From an uncultured Prevotella sp. (GTDB taxonomy: Bacteria > Bacteroidota > Bacteroidia > Bacteroidales > Bacteroidaceae): a DNA stretch of 47,684 nt. Position 1 is the stretch's first letter, and the number at the start of each line of letters is the position of its first letter. The stretch spans positions 1 through 47,684 of the forward strand of contig CAJOFA010000022.1 in NCBI GenBank assembly GCA_905233985.1, written 5' to 3'. A program made the translations under genes and the position numbers. The notes under the pieces are model-generated. The model was not told where the DNA came from. It searched no databases and saw only the letters and a list, made by a program, of their open reading frames with translations. Below, piece after piece: positions 1-7,873 of the stretch.

Positions 1-341
1 GGCATAGGACCGTCAGTTGCAGCAACAACGAGGATAGCACCGTCCATCTGAGCAGCACCAGTTACCATGTTCTTCACATAGTCGGCGTGTCCCGGGCAGT
101 CAACGTGAGCATAGTGACGCAGCTTGGTCTCGTACTCAACGTGAGCGGTGTTAATAGTGATACCACGCTCCTTTTCCTCAGGAGCATTGTCAATCTGGTC
201 GAAAGACTTAATCTCAGAAAGACCCTGCTTAGCCAGAACCATCGTAATGGCAGCGGTCAGAGTAGTCTTACCATGGTCAACGTGACCAATTGTACCAATG
301 TTTACGTGCGGTTTGGTGCGCACAAAATTCTCTTTAGCCAT
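1..341 (-). CDS. tuf: Elongation factor Tu, N-terminal part (gene runs off the window)
   Basis: This encodes the first 113 residues of EF-Tu, the GTPase that brings aminoacyl-tRNA to the ribosome. The reading begins [14 protein letters not shown] and contains the G1 P-loop GHVDHGKT, the G2 region [13 protein letters not shown] and the G3 motif [12 protein letters not shown], all canonical. The ATG lies at 339-341 and the C-terminal three quarters lie beyond the left edge. It follows four tRNA genes on the same strand and no promoter is visible between them, so it is probably co-transcribed with them. The identification is secure. Confidence 0.98.
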   Translation of the reverse strand, partial: MAKENFVRTKPHVNIGTIGHVDHGKTTLTAAITMVLAKQGLSEIKSFDQIDNAPEEKERGITINTAHVEYETKLRHYAHVDCPGHADYVKNMVTGAAQMDGAILVVAATDGPM

Positions 342-424
342 AGCTTAAACTCGATTTTATTTATTTAATGAATTGTCAATATATCGACGCAGTCAATAAT
401 TTTCCTTCGCTTCCATTGTTTTAG

Positions 425-496
<72 letters not shown>

Positions 497-504
497 GAGC
501 CTTG

Positions 505-577
505 AGCGGAAAACGGGGCTCAAACCCGCGACCCCCAGCTTGGAAGGCTAGTGCTCTATCAACTGAGCTATTTCCGC
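505..577 (-). tRNA. tRNA-Gly, anticodon TCC
   Basis: A complete cloverleaf: acceptor arm GCGGAAA with TTTCCGC, anticodon stem CTAGC/GCTGG around loop CTTCCAA (anticodon TCC, reads GGA and GGG), T loop TTTGAGC, and discriminator U as usual for bacterial tRNA-Gly. Its 5' end starts immediately after the end of the preceding tRNA-Tyr, leaving no processing spacer. Confidence 0.95.
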
Positions 578-656
578 TGGTGATGGATTCGAACCACCGA
601 AGGTAAAAACCAGCAGATTTACAGTCTGCCCCATTTGGCCACTCTGGTAACCACCC
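578..656 (-). tRNA. tRNA-Tyr, anticodon GTA, acceptor 3' strand apparently truncated
   Basis: A class II tRNA with anticodon loop CTGTAAA (anticodon GTA), anticodon stem GCAGA/TCTGC, a long variable arm (TGGTTTTTACC) and T arm GGTGG-TTCGAAT-CCATC. The 5' acceptor strand is GGGTGGT. The 3' strand should read ACCACCC plus a discriminator, but only ACCA is present before the first base of tRNA-Gly. Four pairs of the acceptor stem can therefore form. This is either an assembly or sequencing error, a real deletion, or an overlap that would need repair. Confidence 0.85.
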
Positions 657-701
657 TTATCTTTTCGCCCTTTTTTCACCAGAAACGCAAGGACTCATTT
701 G

Positions 702-775
702 AGCCTCTTGTCGGATTCGAACCAACGACCCCGAGATTACAAATCACGTGCTCTGGCCAACTGAGCTAAAGAGGC
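702..775 (-). tRNA. tRNA-Thr, anticodon TGT
   Basis: A complete cloverleaf: acceptor GCCTCTT/AAGAGGC, D arm GCTC/GAGC, anticodon stem CGTGA/TCTCG around loop TTTGTAA (anticodon TGT, reads ACA and ACG), T loop TTCGAAT. It is the first tRNA of the tRNA-tuf transcript, the place of thrU in E. coli. Confidence 0.95.
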
Positions 776-826
776 TTTTCAAGCATCCGCCTCCCGCCTA
801 AGTTGCGAAATATCGGAAAGCGGATG

Positions 827-857
827 CAAAGGTAGGCATTATTTTCGAAATACCAAA
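827..857 (-). promoter_or_regulatory. Promoter of the tRNA-tuf operon
   Basis: On the minus strand a TTTG (854-857) and a TACCTTTG (827-834) are separated by 19 bp, matching the Bacteroidetes sigma-ABfrA consensus. Transcription would start about 50 bp before tRNA-Thr(TGT), just past the end of hpf. Confidence 0.75.
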
Positions 858-874
858 ACTTTTCTCGCTTTTTT

Positions 875-1174
875 TTAGCGATTGCGTAATTTTTCCTTGA
901 ATTTCTTGAGTTGAACCTTCATGGAATCTACACAAAGGTCTATACTTTCCTCAAATGTGTCAGCGGTTTTCTCGACGAACAGCGTATTGCCCGGTACCGT
1001 GACAGTAAGACTGGCCTGCTTGTTCTGTGCCGTAGCCGGCTTGACGACCTTACACTGCACCTCGACCTTCTGCACATCCTCAAAGGATTTTTCTAACTTG
1101 GCGACCTTCTTTTCGATGAACGCCTGTAACTTCTCAGTAGCGTCGAAATGAATCGACTGGATCTTTACTTCCAT
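875..1174 (-). CDS. hpf: Ribosome hibernation promoting factor, short HPF/RaiA type
   Basis: A 99-residue protein of the HPF/YfiA family, which binds the decoding centre of idle ribosomes during slow growth. It begins MEVKIQSIHFDATEKLQAFI and has the family's beta-alpha-beta-beta-beta-alpha layout, with a lysine-rich second helix at the C-terminus. It lacks the C-terminal dimerisation domain of long HPF, so it is the short form. The gene lies 34 bp after xerC with no promoter of its own, and is probably read from the xerC promoter. Confidence 0.92.
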   Translation of the reverse strand: MEVKIQSIHFDATEKLQAFIEKKVAKLEKSFEDVQKVEVQCKVVKPATAQNKQASLTVTVPGNTLFVEKTADTFEESIDLCVDSMKVQLKKFKEKLRNR

Positions 1175-1208
1175 TGTTACCTCCTATTTTTAAAGGTTAG
1201 TAGATATA

Positions 1209-2093
1209 TTAAGCCCTTGGGTGGGCATCACGATAAACTTTCTTAAGCTGCTCGAACGTAGTATGAGTGTATATCTCGGTCGTCGAGATGCTCTCATGTC
1301 CCAGCAGTTTCTTGACACTCTCCAGTCCGGCGCCGTTATTAAGCATGGCCGTTGCAAAACTGTGGCGTAACACATGCGGCGAGCGTTTCTTCAGAGTCGT
1401 GGCTCCAGTCAGACACTTGCGCACGATATATCCCACGTTGATACGGTTGAGCCGCTGTCCCTTGTCATTCACGAAGAGAGCATCCGACTGTCTGACCACC
1501 TGTTCATCGCGCAGTTTCATATATTCACGCAGCGTCTGTTCCAGTTCGTTGCCAAAGGGTATAATGCGCTGTTTGTTACGTTTGCCCGTCACCTTGATGT
1601 GATGCTGGGCGAAATCTACCGCCACATCATCAAGCCCTGTCAACTCTGACACACGCATACCAGTCTCATATAATAATATAATAATAGTACGCGCGCGCGT
1701 ATCTTTAAAAGAATCCCCCCATCGCTCTACGTTGTCAATGAGGTCGTTCATATCGTTTTCACGCACGAACTGCGGCAACGGCTTCTGCTTCTTAGGTCCC
1801 CTGATGTTATAGGCAGGGTCTGCATCCACCATATGGCGTGCCAGAGCGAAACGATAAAAAGAACGCACGGCACTCAAGCGGTTGTTCACCGTGGATGCCA
1901 TGTCGCCTTTATCCATCAGGCTCTCCATCCAATCGCGGATAATATCCGAGTCTACCGACTCCCATGAGAGCTGACCATCTCGATTTTTGAAGTACGACTC
2001 GAAGCAGCGAAGGCCTCGTTCGTAGTTTTGCACTGTCAGCTGCGAGCGGTTCCGCTCATAGCGCAGGTAGTTCAAAAAATCCTCAATCAACAT
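1209..2093 (-). CDS. xerC: Tyrosine recombinase XerC/XerD type
   Basis: A 294-residue site-specific recombinase of the type that resolves chromosome dimers at dif. An N-terminal SAM-like core-binding domain covers residues 1-90 and the catalytic domain about 105-290. The catalytic set is complete: Arg147 (ETGMRVSEL), Lys171 (VTGKRNKQR), His240 and Arg243 (SPHVLRHSF), His266 (LLGHESIST) and Tyr275 (EIYTH). It lies between rpsU and hpf, a housekeeping setting, so it is a chromosomal Xer protein and not the integrase of a mobile element. Whether it is XerC or XerD cannot be settled here. Confidence 0.93.
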   Translation of the reverse strand: MLIEDFLNYLRYERNRSQLTVQNYERGLRCFESYFKNRDGQLSWESVDSDIIRDWMESLMDKGDMASTVNNRLSAVRSFYRFALARHMVDADPAYNIRGPKKQKPLPQFVRENDMNDLIDNVERWGDSFKDTRARTIIILLYETGMRVSELTGLDDVAVDFAQHHIKVTGKRNKQRIIPFGNELEQTLREYMKLRDEQVVRQSDALFVNDKGQRLNRINVGYIVRKCLTGATTLKKRSPHVLRHSFATAMLNNGAGLESVKKLLGHESISTTEIYTHTTFEQLKKVYRDAHPRA

Positions 2094-2114
2094 ACTCGTG
2101 CTCTATTTCGGCAA

Positions 2115-2146
2115 CGAATGTACGAATAATTTTCGAAACTACCAAA
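2115..2146 (-). promoter_or_regulatory. Probable xerC-hpf promoter
   Basis: Minus strand TTTG (2143-2146), 20 bp, then TACATTCG (2115-2122), a two-base variant of TAnnTTTG. It lies 22 bp before the xerC start. Confidence 0.5.
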
Positions 2147-2161
2147 TTTTTCGGGATTTTT

Positions 2162-2353
2162 TTACTCCTCGACAGTGCGCAACTTCTGTACGTAAATAGC
2201 GTGTTCCATCTTCAGGCGCTTCAGTACAGAAGGTTTGTCGAACTGCTGACGACGGCGGAGTTCCTTAACTACGCCTGTCTTTTCGAACTTTCTCTTAAAC
2301 TTCTTGAGGGCCTTTTCGATGTTCTCGCCTTCCTTTACCGGTACAATAATCAT
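2162..2353 (-). CDS. rpsU: 30S ribosomal protein S21
   Basis: A 63-residue basic protein, MIIVPVKEGENIEKALKKF, with the S21 pattern of a short N-terminal strand followed by two Lys/Arg-rich helices (RRRQQFDKPS, then KRLKMEHAIY). S21 sits at the platform of the small subunit near the anti-Shine-Dalgarno sequence. Bacteroidetes commonly have it next to xerC and hpf, as here. It has its own promoter and a leader of about 65 bases. Confidence 0.97.
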   Translation of the reverse strand: MIIVPVKEGENIEKALKKFKRKFEKTGVVKELRRRQQFDKPSVLKRLKMEHAIYVQKLRTVEE

Positions 2354-2423
2354 TTTGTTTCTTGATTTTATTTTTTTAATTAAACTTCAGTTATTTTCGG
2401 GCATGCGCCACGAAATGCGGGTG

Positions 2424-2455
2424 CAAAGGTACTGCTTTTTTACGAAACCACCAAG
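2424..2455 (-). promoter_or_regulatory. rpsU promoter
   Basis: Minus strand TACCTTTG (2424-2431), with CTTG (one mismatch to TTTG) 20 bp upstream at 2452-2455. The leader down to the rpsU ATG is about 65 bases and rich in A and T. Confidence 0.65.
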
Positions 2456-2525
2456 TTTTTATCCTTTTTTTATCAGAAGGAAAACGATTTTTCCCGATTT
2501 TCAAGCTTTTGCCTGTCTATAAACG

Positions 2526-3047
2526 TTATTCTGAAGGCTGTTCCGTATTGTTTATATACCATTTTGAGTACTCCACGTAGTGCTTGGCATTGTCGGTCAA
2601 ACCTGGTCTCGTGAGTTTGATATACTTGGCTGGAACCCCACCCCATATCTCATGGGCGCCAACCTTCGTATTCTGTAGCACCAGGGCTCCAGCGGCGACC
2701 ACAGCCCCCTCGCCTATCTCACAGCCGTCAAGCAGTGTGGCACCCATGCCAATGAGAGCACCATCATGGATGGTACAGGCATGTACCGTCACATTATGAC
2801 CAATGGTGACATCACTGCCGATATGGGTGGGTCCCGTGTCGTGAGTGACATGAACGCACGAACCGTCCTGAACATTCGTGCGGTCTCCAATGGTAATAGG
2901 TGCTACGTCGCCGCGTACCACAGCATTAAACCATACCGAACACTCGTCGCCCATAGTAACATCGCCCACGATGGTAGCGTTCTCACTGAAGTAGCAGTCG
3001 CGACCCCACTTCGGTGTCATTCCCTTATAAGATTTAATCAGTGCCAT
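2526..3047 (-). CDS. Gamma-carbonic anhydrase family hexapeptide-repeat protein
   Basis: A 173-residue left-handed beta-helix protein of the gamma-carbonic anhydrase/PaaY/YrdA group. Hexapeptide turns run through residues 20-140 (for example MGDECSVWFNAVVRGD, TIGDRTNVQDG, HIGSDVTIGHNVTVHAC). The histidines expected to bind metal are seen in VHVTHD and TIGHNVTVH, so hydration of CO2 is possible, but many members have no proven activity. It has its own promoter and is divergent from the DUF2059-like gene. Confidence 0.88.
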   Translation of the reverse strand: MALIKSYKGMTPKWGRDCYFSENATIVGDVTMGDECSVWFNAVVRGDVAPITIGDRTNVQDGSCVHVTHDTGPTHIGSDVTIGHNVTVHACTIHDGALIGMGATLLDGCEIGEGAVVAAGALVLQNTKVGAHEIWGGVPAKYIKLTRPGLTDNAKHYVEYSKWYINNTEQPSE

Positions 3048-3080
3048 TACTTAAATTACTTTGCGTTTATTATTGGGGGG

Positions 3081-3112
3081 CAAAGGTAATAATAATAGAA
3101 GAGAAAGGCAAA
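3081..3112 (-). promoter_or_regulatory. Promoter of the gamma-carbonic anhydrase gene
   Basis: Minus strand TTTG (3109-3112), exactly 20 bp, then TACCTTTG (3081-3088), followed by a run of six C. It is back to back with the plus-strand promoter at 3150-3181. Confidence 0.75.
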
Positions 3113-3149
3113 TAATTCAAGAGCTTTTCGCCTTTTTTTGCATTTAAAA

Positions 3150-3181
3150 TTTGCAAGTCCCGTTATTTTGTTGTACTTTTG
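3150..3181 (+). promoter_or_regulatory. Promoter of the DUF2059-like gene
   Basis: TTTG (3150-3153), 20 bp, TACTTTTG (3174-3181), 38 bp before the ATG at 3220. Confidence 0.75.
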
Positions 3182-3219
3182 CGGCATCATTTAATATTCA
3201 CACACAAACAACAATAATA

Positions 3220-4032
3220 ATGAAAGCAATCAAACAACTATTCGTTCTGGCACTTCTTGCTGTTTCTATGACAGCTACCGCACAGGATGACATGAACGCA
3301 GCGCTGATGGACTATGTAAAAGCATGTCCCTCAGCCCTGGTAGGAATGGACGACAAGATGGGCGAAGCCCTGAAAATGATTAATCAGGAACTCATCAAGG
3401 AATACAACGGTAAGACATCGGAAGAACTGGTGAGTGATTACATGGAGAACCACTTTCTCAACGACATGGTAGAGAACGTGATGGCTCCTGCAGTAACAGA
3501 GTTCGCCACGGTGGACGAAGTGAAACAGCTGGCAGCAGCGATGAAGTCACCGGAAGGTCAGGTATTCCAGCAACATCAAAAACAGATGAATGAAAACTCC
3601 GACTTTGAGAAGCTCGGCACATCCATTATGGAGACCATCATTGCCGGTGTGGAACCAGAGGACATACAACCCGATCCCGCATGTCCGAAAACCTACATCG
3701 ACACCTATTACAAATTCTATGACTTATCGAACCTCAACTCCATGGTGAATCAGATGACTGCCATGTTCGGAGACAAGAAAGACGACCCGGATGTCAAGAA
3801 GTTCGTGAATTATCTGACAAAGAACATGCGCACGATATACTTGAACCAGAGCTACGGCATTATGACGACTGACGACCTGAAGTTCGGTGTAAAGACCTAT
3901 CAGACGGAAGCCTGGCAGCACATGATGCAAGCATCGGCCAAGATGGTGAGTGACCCGCAGAAGTTGGGCATGGGCATCATCATGGGTTATATTCTCTGGC
4001 TGCAAGGACAGGGTGTAGAGACACAGATGTAA
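3220..4032 (+). CDS. Secreted DUF2059-like protein
   Basis: A 270-residue exported protein. The start at 3220 gives a clean signal peptide, MKAIKQLFVLALLAVSMTAT followed by AQDDM; an in-frame extension upstream would run through the promoter. Residues about 50-130 (YMENHFLNDMVENVMAPAVTEF then MKSPEGQVFQQH) resemble the DUF2059 helical repeat, whose hallmark is a segment ending in a Phe/Tyr-x-Ser-Pro-x-Gly turn. No enzyme motif is visible. It is 33 bp before mdh and could share its transcript. The family assignment is moderate and the function unknown. Confidence 0.7.
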   Translation: MKAIKQLFVLALLAVSMTATAQDDMNAALMDYVKACPSALVGMDDKMGEALKMINQELIKEYNGKTSEELVSDYMENHFLNDMVENVMAPAVTEFATVDEVKQLAAAMKSPEGQVFQQHQKQMNENSDFEKLGTSIMETIIAGVEPEDIQPDPACPKTYIDTYYKFYDLSNLNSMVNQMTAMFGDKKDDPDVKKFVNYLTKNMRTIYLNQSYGIMTTDDLKFGVKTYQTEAWQHMMQASAKMVSDPQKLGMGIIMGYILWLQGQGVETQM

Positions 4033-4065
4033 GTAAACATTCAACAATAAAACAGTAAAATTATT

Positions 4066-5058
4066 ATGGCATTTTTAACTAATGACAAACTGACCATCGT
4101 CGGCGCAGCCGGTATGATTGGTTCAAACATGGCACAGACGGCCCTGATGATGGGGTTGACCAAGAACATCTGTCTTTATGACGTATTTTCACCCGAGGGC
4201 GTAGCAGAAGAGATGCGCCAGAGCGGTTTCGACGATGTGAACATCGTTGCAACAACAGAGGCTGAGGAAGCTTTCCGCGATGCAAAGTACATCATCTCCA
4301 GCGGTGGTGCACCCCGTAAGGCTGGCATGACCCGTGAGGACTTGCTCGCCGGAAACTGCAAGATTGCCGAGGAGCTGGGCCAGAACATCAAGAAGTTCTG
4401 CCCCGACGTAAAGCATGTGGTTATCATCTTCAACCCCGCTGACCTCACCGGTCTCGTCACGCTACTCTATAGCGGACTGAAACCCGGACAGGTAACGACA
4501 CTTGCCGGACTGGACACCACCCGTTTACAGAGCGCTCTGGCTAAGAAGTTCGGTGTGATGCAGAACGAGATTACAGGTTGTGCCACCTATGGTGGTCATG
4601 GTGAGCAGATGGCCGTCTTCGGCAGCCACGTAGAGATTGCTGGTCGCAAGCTGACCGACATCATCGGCACGGCTGAATTCCCCGCTGAGGAGTGGGAGCA
4701 GATGAAGGTGGACGTTACGAAGGGCGGTGCCAAGATTATCGAGCTTCGCGGACGCAGCTCTTTCCAGAGCCCTGCCTACCTCTCTGTTGAGATGATTCGC
4801 GCTGCTATGGGCGGTGAGCCGTTCCGTTTCCCCGTCGGCACATACGTGAAGACCGACAAGTACGACCATATCATGATGGCCATGAAGACTACCATGACTG
4901 CTGAGGGTGTTAAGTTCGAGGTTCCTCAGGGAACAGCCGAGGAGAACGCAAAGCTTGACGCCAGCTACGAGCACCTGTGCAAGATGCGCGACGAGCTCGT
5001 AACGCTGAACATTGTTCCTCCCATTGCTGAGTGGAACAAGATCAACCCGAATCTCTAA
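4066..5058 (+). CDS. mdh: Malate dehydrogenase
   Basis: A 330-residue NAD-dependent dehydrogenase of the lactate/malate dehydrogenase superfamily, interconverting malate and oxaloacetate. In Bacteroidales this is a step of the reductive branch from oxaloacetate to succinate. Seen in the sequence: the Rossmann motif GAAGMIGSNMA (residues 13-23), an acidic residue after strand 2 (CLYDVF, favouring NAD), the IIFNPADL segment corresponding to the NP motif, and the catalytic His in ATYGGHGEQM. A terminator follows 24 bp after the stop. Confidence 0.93.
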   Translation: MAFLTNDKLTIVGAAGMIGSNMAQTALMMGLTKNICLYDVFSPEGVAEEMRQSGFDDVNIVATTEAEEAFRDAKYIISSGGAPRKAGMTREDLLAGNCKIAEELGQNIKKFCPDVKHVVIIFNPADLTGLVTLLYSGLKPGQVTTLAGLDTTRLQSALAKKFGVMQNEITGCATYGGHGEQMAVFGSHVEIAGRKLTDIIGTAEFPAEEWEQMKVDVTKGGAKIIELRGRSSFQSPAYLSVEMIRAAMGGEPFRFPVGTYVKTDKYDHIMMAMKTTMTAEGVKFEVPQGTAEENAKLDASYEHLCKMRDELVTLNIVPPIAEWNKINPNL

Positions 5059-5082
5059 GACACTCCGCTGTCTGACAACACA

Positions 5083-5113
5083 AAGCCCCTTGATGATCAT
5101 CAAGGGGCTTTTC
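5083..5113. terminator. Bidirectional intrinsic terminator after mdh
   Basis: A near-perfect stem AAGCCCCTTGAT/ATCAAGGGGCTT followed by TTTTCT on the plus strand and preceded by a short A-rich run, so it can also serve the convergent RDD gene. Confidence 0.85.
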
Positions 5114-5130
5114 TATTTATCCGACAGTAC

Positions 5131-5859
5131 TTAGATTTCCTCCAAGGCAAAATACTGATAGTCACGGACGACACGCCATAGGAATGCGGCGTCATCGGTC
5201 TCATAGACATGTTCTATATGGAGAGTCTGCTTCACCTTCTCAGCCAGGGCGTGAACACGTGGGTCGTTTTCATTGAGCTGCATGGTCTGCGTAATCAGGT
5301 TGACTTGTTCTAACGACAGGTCTTCGGCAGTAGGATAAAGGGGACGGTACTTCGAACTGAAATGGCTGAACTCGTCAAGGCTCACCTGCAGCTTATTATA
5401 ACTATTAAGCTTGATGACTATCGTGCCTGCAGCCAAGTCGCCTAAGCGTTGGTTGTTCTTGCTCATCAACATGATAAGCAGTCCGAAGCCGCTCATCAGC
5501 GGACCGTCAATAATCATCAGGAGCCAACGTAAGATATAGGCACCGACCCCAGGCCGTGAGCCGTCTTTCTTTACCACCCGCATGTTCATCACACGCTTTC
5601 CGATGCTCTGTCCGTTATTCAACACGCTGCAGATGATAGCATAGAAGTATGCTGGAAGCATGCAAACAAAGAAATAGAGTATCCAAATAATATTCTCGTC
5701 TATCGCCTCATCTAACAAACCTATGACATACAAAGTACCGCCCATCCATGCAAACTGGATCACCCAGTCAAGGATTTGCGCCAACATGCGGTCGCCGATG
5801 CTAGCCGGCGTCTGGCTGATGTGAACGTACTGGCCTGTTAGAATGTTTGAGTTTGCCAT
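5131..5859 (-). CDS. RDD family membrane protein
   Basis: A 242-residue membrane protein with an RDD domain: residues about 20-145 hold SIGDRMLAQILDWVIQFAW, then SIGKRVMNMRVVKKDGSRPG, then RLGDLAAGTIVI, the usual Arg/Asp-containing signatures between hydrophobic helices. The ATG at 5857-5859 was chosen; the upstream TTG at 5871 would lie inside the promoter box. It is divergent from the SpoIIM/MoxR operon, and RDD genes often accompany that cluster in Bacteroidetes. The role is unknown; transport has been suggested for relatives. Confidence 0.85.
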   Translation of the reverse strand: MANSNILTGQYVHISQTPASIGDRMLAQILDWVIQFAWMGGTLYVIGLLDEAIDENIIWILYFFVCMLPAYFYAIICSVLNNGQSIGKRVMNMRVVKKDGSRPGVGAYILRWLLMIIDGPLMSGFGLLIMLMSKNNQRLGDLAAGTIVIKLNSYNKLQVSLDEFSHFSSKYRPLYPTAEDLSLEQVNLITQTMQLNENDPRVHALAEKVKQTLHIEHVYETDDAAFLWRVVRDYQYFALEEI

Positions 5860-5868
5860 AATCGGTGG

Positions 5869-5876
5869 CAAAGGTA
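5869..5876 (-). promoter_or_regulatory. -7 box of the RDD gene, almost leaderless
   Basis: TACCTTTG on the minus strand, ending only 9 bp before the chosen ATG. No TTTG is seen at the normal -33 distance. The mRNA would have a leader of a few bases at most. Confidence 0.6.
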
Positions 5877-5918
5877 CAAAAAAAATATTAATTATGATAT
5901 TAATTCCTATTTATTTCG

Positions 5919-5926
5919 TACTTTTG
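5919..5926 (+). promoter_or_regulatory. -7 box of the SpoIIM-MoxR-DUF58 operon
   Basis: TACTTTTG, 11 bp before the first possible start (GTG 5938). The -33 position is AT-rich but has no TTTG. It is back to back with the RDD promoter, 42 bp away. Confidence 0.55.
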
Positions 5927-5937
5927 CACTTCGTAGA

Positions 5938-6927
5938 GTGACTGGATGCTCTAAGTTCAAAGTGAAGGAAGTTACATTCATCAGGCAAAACATAGAGAAA
6001 TGGCGCGACATTCAGCTTATTGTCGAAGATGCCATTGATGCCTCGCCCGACCATCAGGCCGATGCCTACATCGACCTGACGAGTGACTTGGCCTTTGCCC
6101 AGACACACTTCCCCCAGTCGCGCATCACGCTCTACCTCAACGGACTGGCGTCAGCACTGCACAACATGATCTACCGCAACAAGCGTGAACCCATTTCACG
6201 CCTGTGGACGTTCTGGACGCAGGAGATTCCTAAGACGATGTACGAGGCGCGCGGCGCCCTGCTCACGTCGTTCATCGTCTTTGCGGTGAGCGTCATCATC
6301 GGAGCCATCTCACAACTTAACGACGGAGAGTTTTCCCGTCTGATCCTCGGTGATGATTATGTTGACATGACCTTAAAGAACATTGCCAACGGAGAACCGA
6401 TGGCCGTTTATAATCTGGGTGGCGAAACGTCAATGTTTCTGCAAATCACGATGAACAACGTCTGGGTTTCGTTTATCGTCTTCGTCATGGGTATCTTCAC
6501 CCCTTTCGGCACAGGCTATTATCTCTTCCAGAACGGTGTGATGCTCGGCTCCTTCCAGACGTTCTTCTTCATGGAGGGACTGGGGTTCGAGTCCATGCTC
6601 GCTATCTGGCTGCATGGTACACTGGAGATTTCTGCCATCATCGTCGCTGGTGCTGCGGGCATCTCGTTAGGCAACGGCTGGCTGTTCCCAGGCACCTATA
6701 GTCGAATAAAGTCGTTTATGATGGGCGCGCGACGCGGACTGAAAATCATTGTGGGCACGGTGCCCATCTTTATTACGGCTGGCTTCATCGAGGGCTTTGC
6801 CACCCGTCACACCGAGTGGCCCGATGCACTCCGACTCATGGTCATCCTCCTCTCCCTTGCATTTGTCATTACCTATTATATCATAATACCTTATTACCGT
6901 TATGGAAGAAAAGAAACCAAGAGTTAG
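5938..6927 (+). CDS. SpoIIM family (stage II sporulation protein M-like) membrane protein
   Basis: About 329 residues, with a cytosolic N-terminal third (FIRQNIEKWRDIQLIV) and at least five hydrophobic helices from residue 105. The pattern TSFIVFAVSVIIGA, FIVFVMGIFTPFGTGYYLFQNGVMLGSFQ and LHGTLEISAIIVAGAAGISLG is typical of the SpoIIM/DUF95 family. The organism shows no sign of sporulation; in Bacteroidetes this gene heads MoxR/DUF58 operons. No ATG is available: the start is GTG at 5938, or more likely GTG at 5962, which gives the usual MKEVTFIRQN beginning. It overlaps the next gene by 26 bp. Confidence 0.82.
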   Translation: MTGCSKFKVKEVTFIRQNIEKWRDIQLIVEDAIDASPDHQADAYIDLTSDLAFAQTHFPQSRITLYLNGLASALHNMIYRNKREPISRLWTFWTQEIPKTMYEARGALLTSFIVFAVSVIIGAISQLNDGEFSRLILGDDYVDMTLKNIANGEPMAVYNLGGETSMFLQITMNNVWVSFIVFVMGIFTPFGTGYYLFQNGVMLGSFQTFFFMEGLGFESMLAIWLHGTLEISAIIVAGAAGISLGNGWLFPGTYSRIKSFMMGARRGLKIIVGTVPIFITAGFIEGFATRHTEWPDALRLMVILLSLAFVITYYIIIPYYRYGRKETKS

Positions 6928-7873
6928 ACTATATGTTGTCCGTAACTTCGGACAGAAGCTGTCGGCCACAGCCGACTTCCTCAGGGAGAACTGGAGGGTA
7001 CTGCTCAAGTATTTCACCTATTTCCTACTACCTGTCAGTCTGGTGCAAGCCCTCGGACTTAATGGTTTCATGGAGGGATACATCAATTCACTTCAGGGCA
7101 TATCAACGGGCGTGAGCAACGAGAACGTTGGCATGGTCATCTCCTTCGTTGCAGGACTTCTGGGCTACGTGGGTATGGCGATGGTTGGAGGCTTGCTGCT
7201 GCAAGCAGTTCTCTTTGCACTGATACGTTTTCACGATGAGAGCGACCAGCCCCTTCCCCTTGTGCAGTGGGATGAGCTGAAGCATTATTTCTGGCAGGGC
7301 ATACGTCGTTCACTGATACTGACGGCCATCGGCACCGGACTACTGCTCATCGTTTTCCTTTTCCTGGGTCTGCTGATGTTTGCGCTGGGCGAGATAGGTG
7401 TCATCATGGGGGTCGTGCTGTTCTATCTCATGCTGATTGTCCTGGGCATTGTCTTTGGACCGTTCTTAATGCTGGTGTCGCCGACATACATTTTCCGTGA
7501 CGACCTCAATGTGCTGGCAGCCATGCAGAAGGCGCTCCGCTATTCCTTCGGCACATGGGGCGGCACGTGGGCCATCATCCTCGTACTGGGTTTCCTTACC
7601 AACATCATCTCCGGCATTACCATGATGCCGTGGTATATCGCAGAGATGACCAAGATGTTCCTCGGTATCTCCAACCAAGACGCCACCACCTTTGCTGACT
7701 CTTACATCTACGGCTTCGTGGTTTATCTGCTTGCCGTCGTGCAATGCTTCGGCAACTACCTCGTCAGCCTGATTCTCTACATAGGCTCTGCCTACTGTTA
7801 CGGCCATGCCGCCGAGAAGCTTGACGGCATGACGATGGATGACAACATCAAGAACTTCCAGACATTAGCATGA
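6902..7873 (+). CDS. Multi-pass membrane protein of the MoxR operon
   Basis: A 323-residue integral membrane protein of about six hydrophobic segments (near residues 38-55, 73-102, 125-150, 155-175, 205-225 and 255-290), with a charged N-terminal tail MEEKKPRVRLYVVRNFGQKL. No catalytic motif is visible. It overlaps the SpoIIM-like gene by 26 bp and the DUF4129 gene by ATGA, so the three are translated together. Proteins of this shape recur at this place in Bacteroidales MoxR clusters; the function is not known. Confidence 0.75.
   Translation: MEEKKPRVRLYVVRNFGQKLSATADFLRENWRVLLKYFTYFLLPVSLVQALGLNGFMEGYINSLQGISTGVSNENVGMVISFVAGLLGYVGMAMVGGLLLQAVLFALIRFHDESDQPLPLVQWDELKHYFWQGIRRSLILTAIGTGLLLIVFLFLGLLMFALGEIGVIMGVVLFYLMLIVLGIVFGPFLMLVSPTYIFRDDLNVLAAMQKALRYSFGTWGGTWAIILVLGFLTNIISGITMMPWYIAEMTKMFLGISNQDATTFADSYIYGFVVYLLAVVQCFGNYLVSLILYIGSAYCYGHAAEKLDGMTMDDNIKNFQTLA

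Noticed and set aside
1209..2093. Integrase of a mobile element
   Set aside because: It has XerC/D length and lies in the housekeeping rpsU-xerC-hpf-tuf cluster, with no attachment repeats or other mobile genes.
4525..5103. A 192-residue minus-strand frame within mdh
   Set aside because: It is an antisense shadow of a well-conserved enzyme gene and lacks promoter and motifs; its first part lies in the terminator region.
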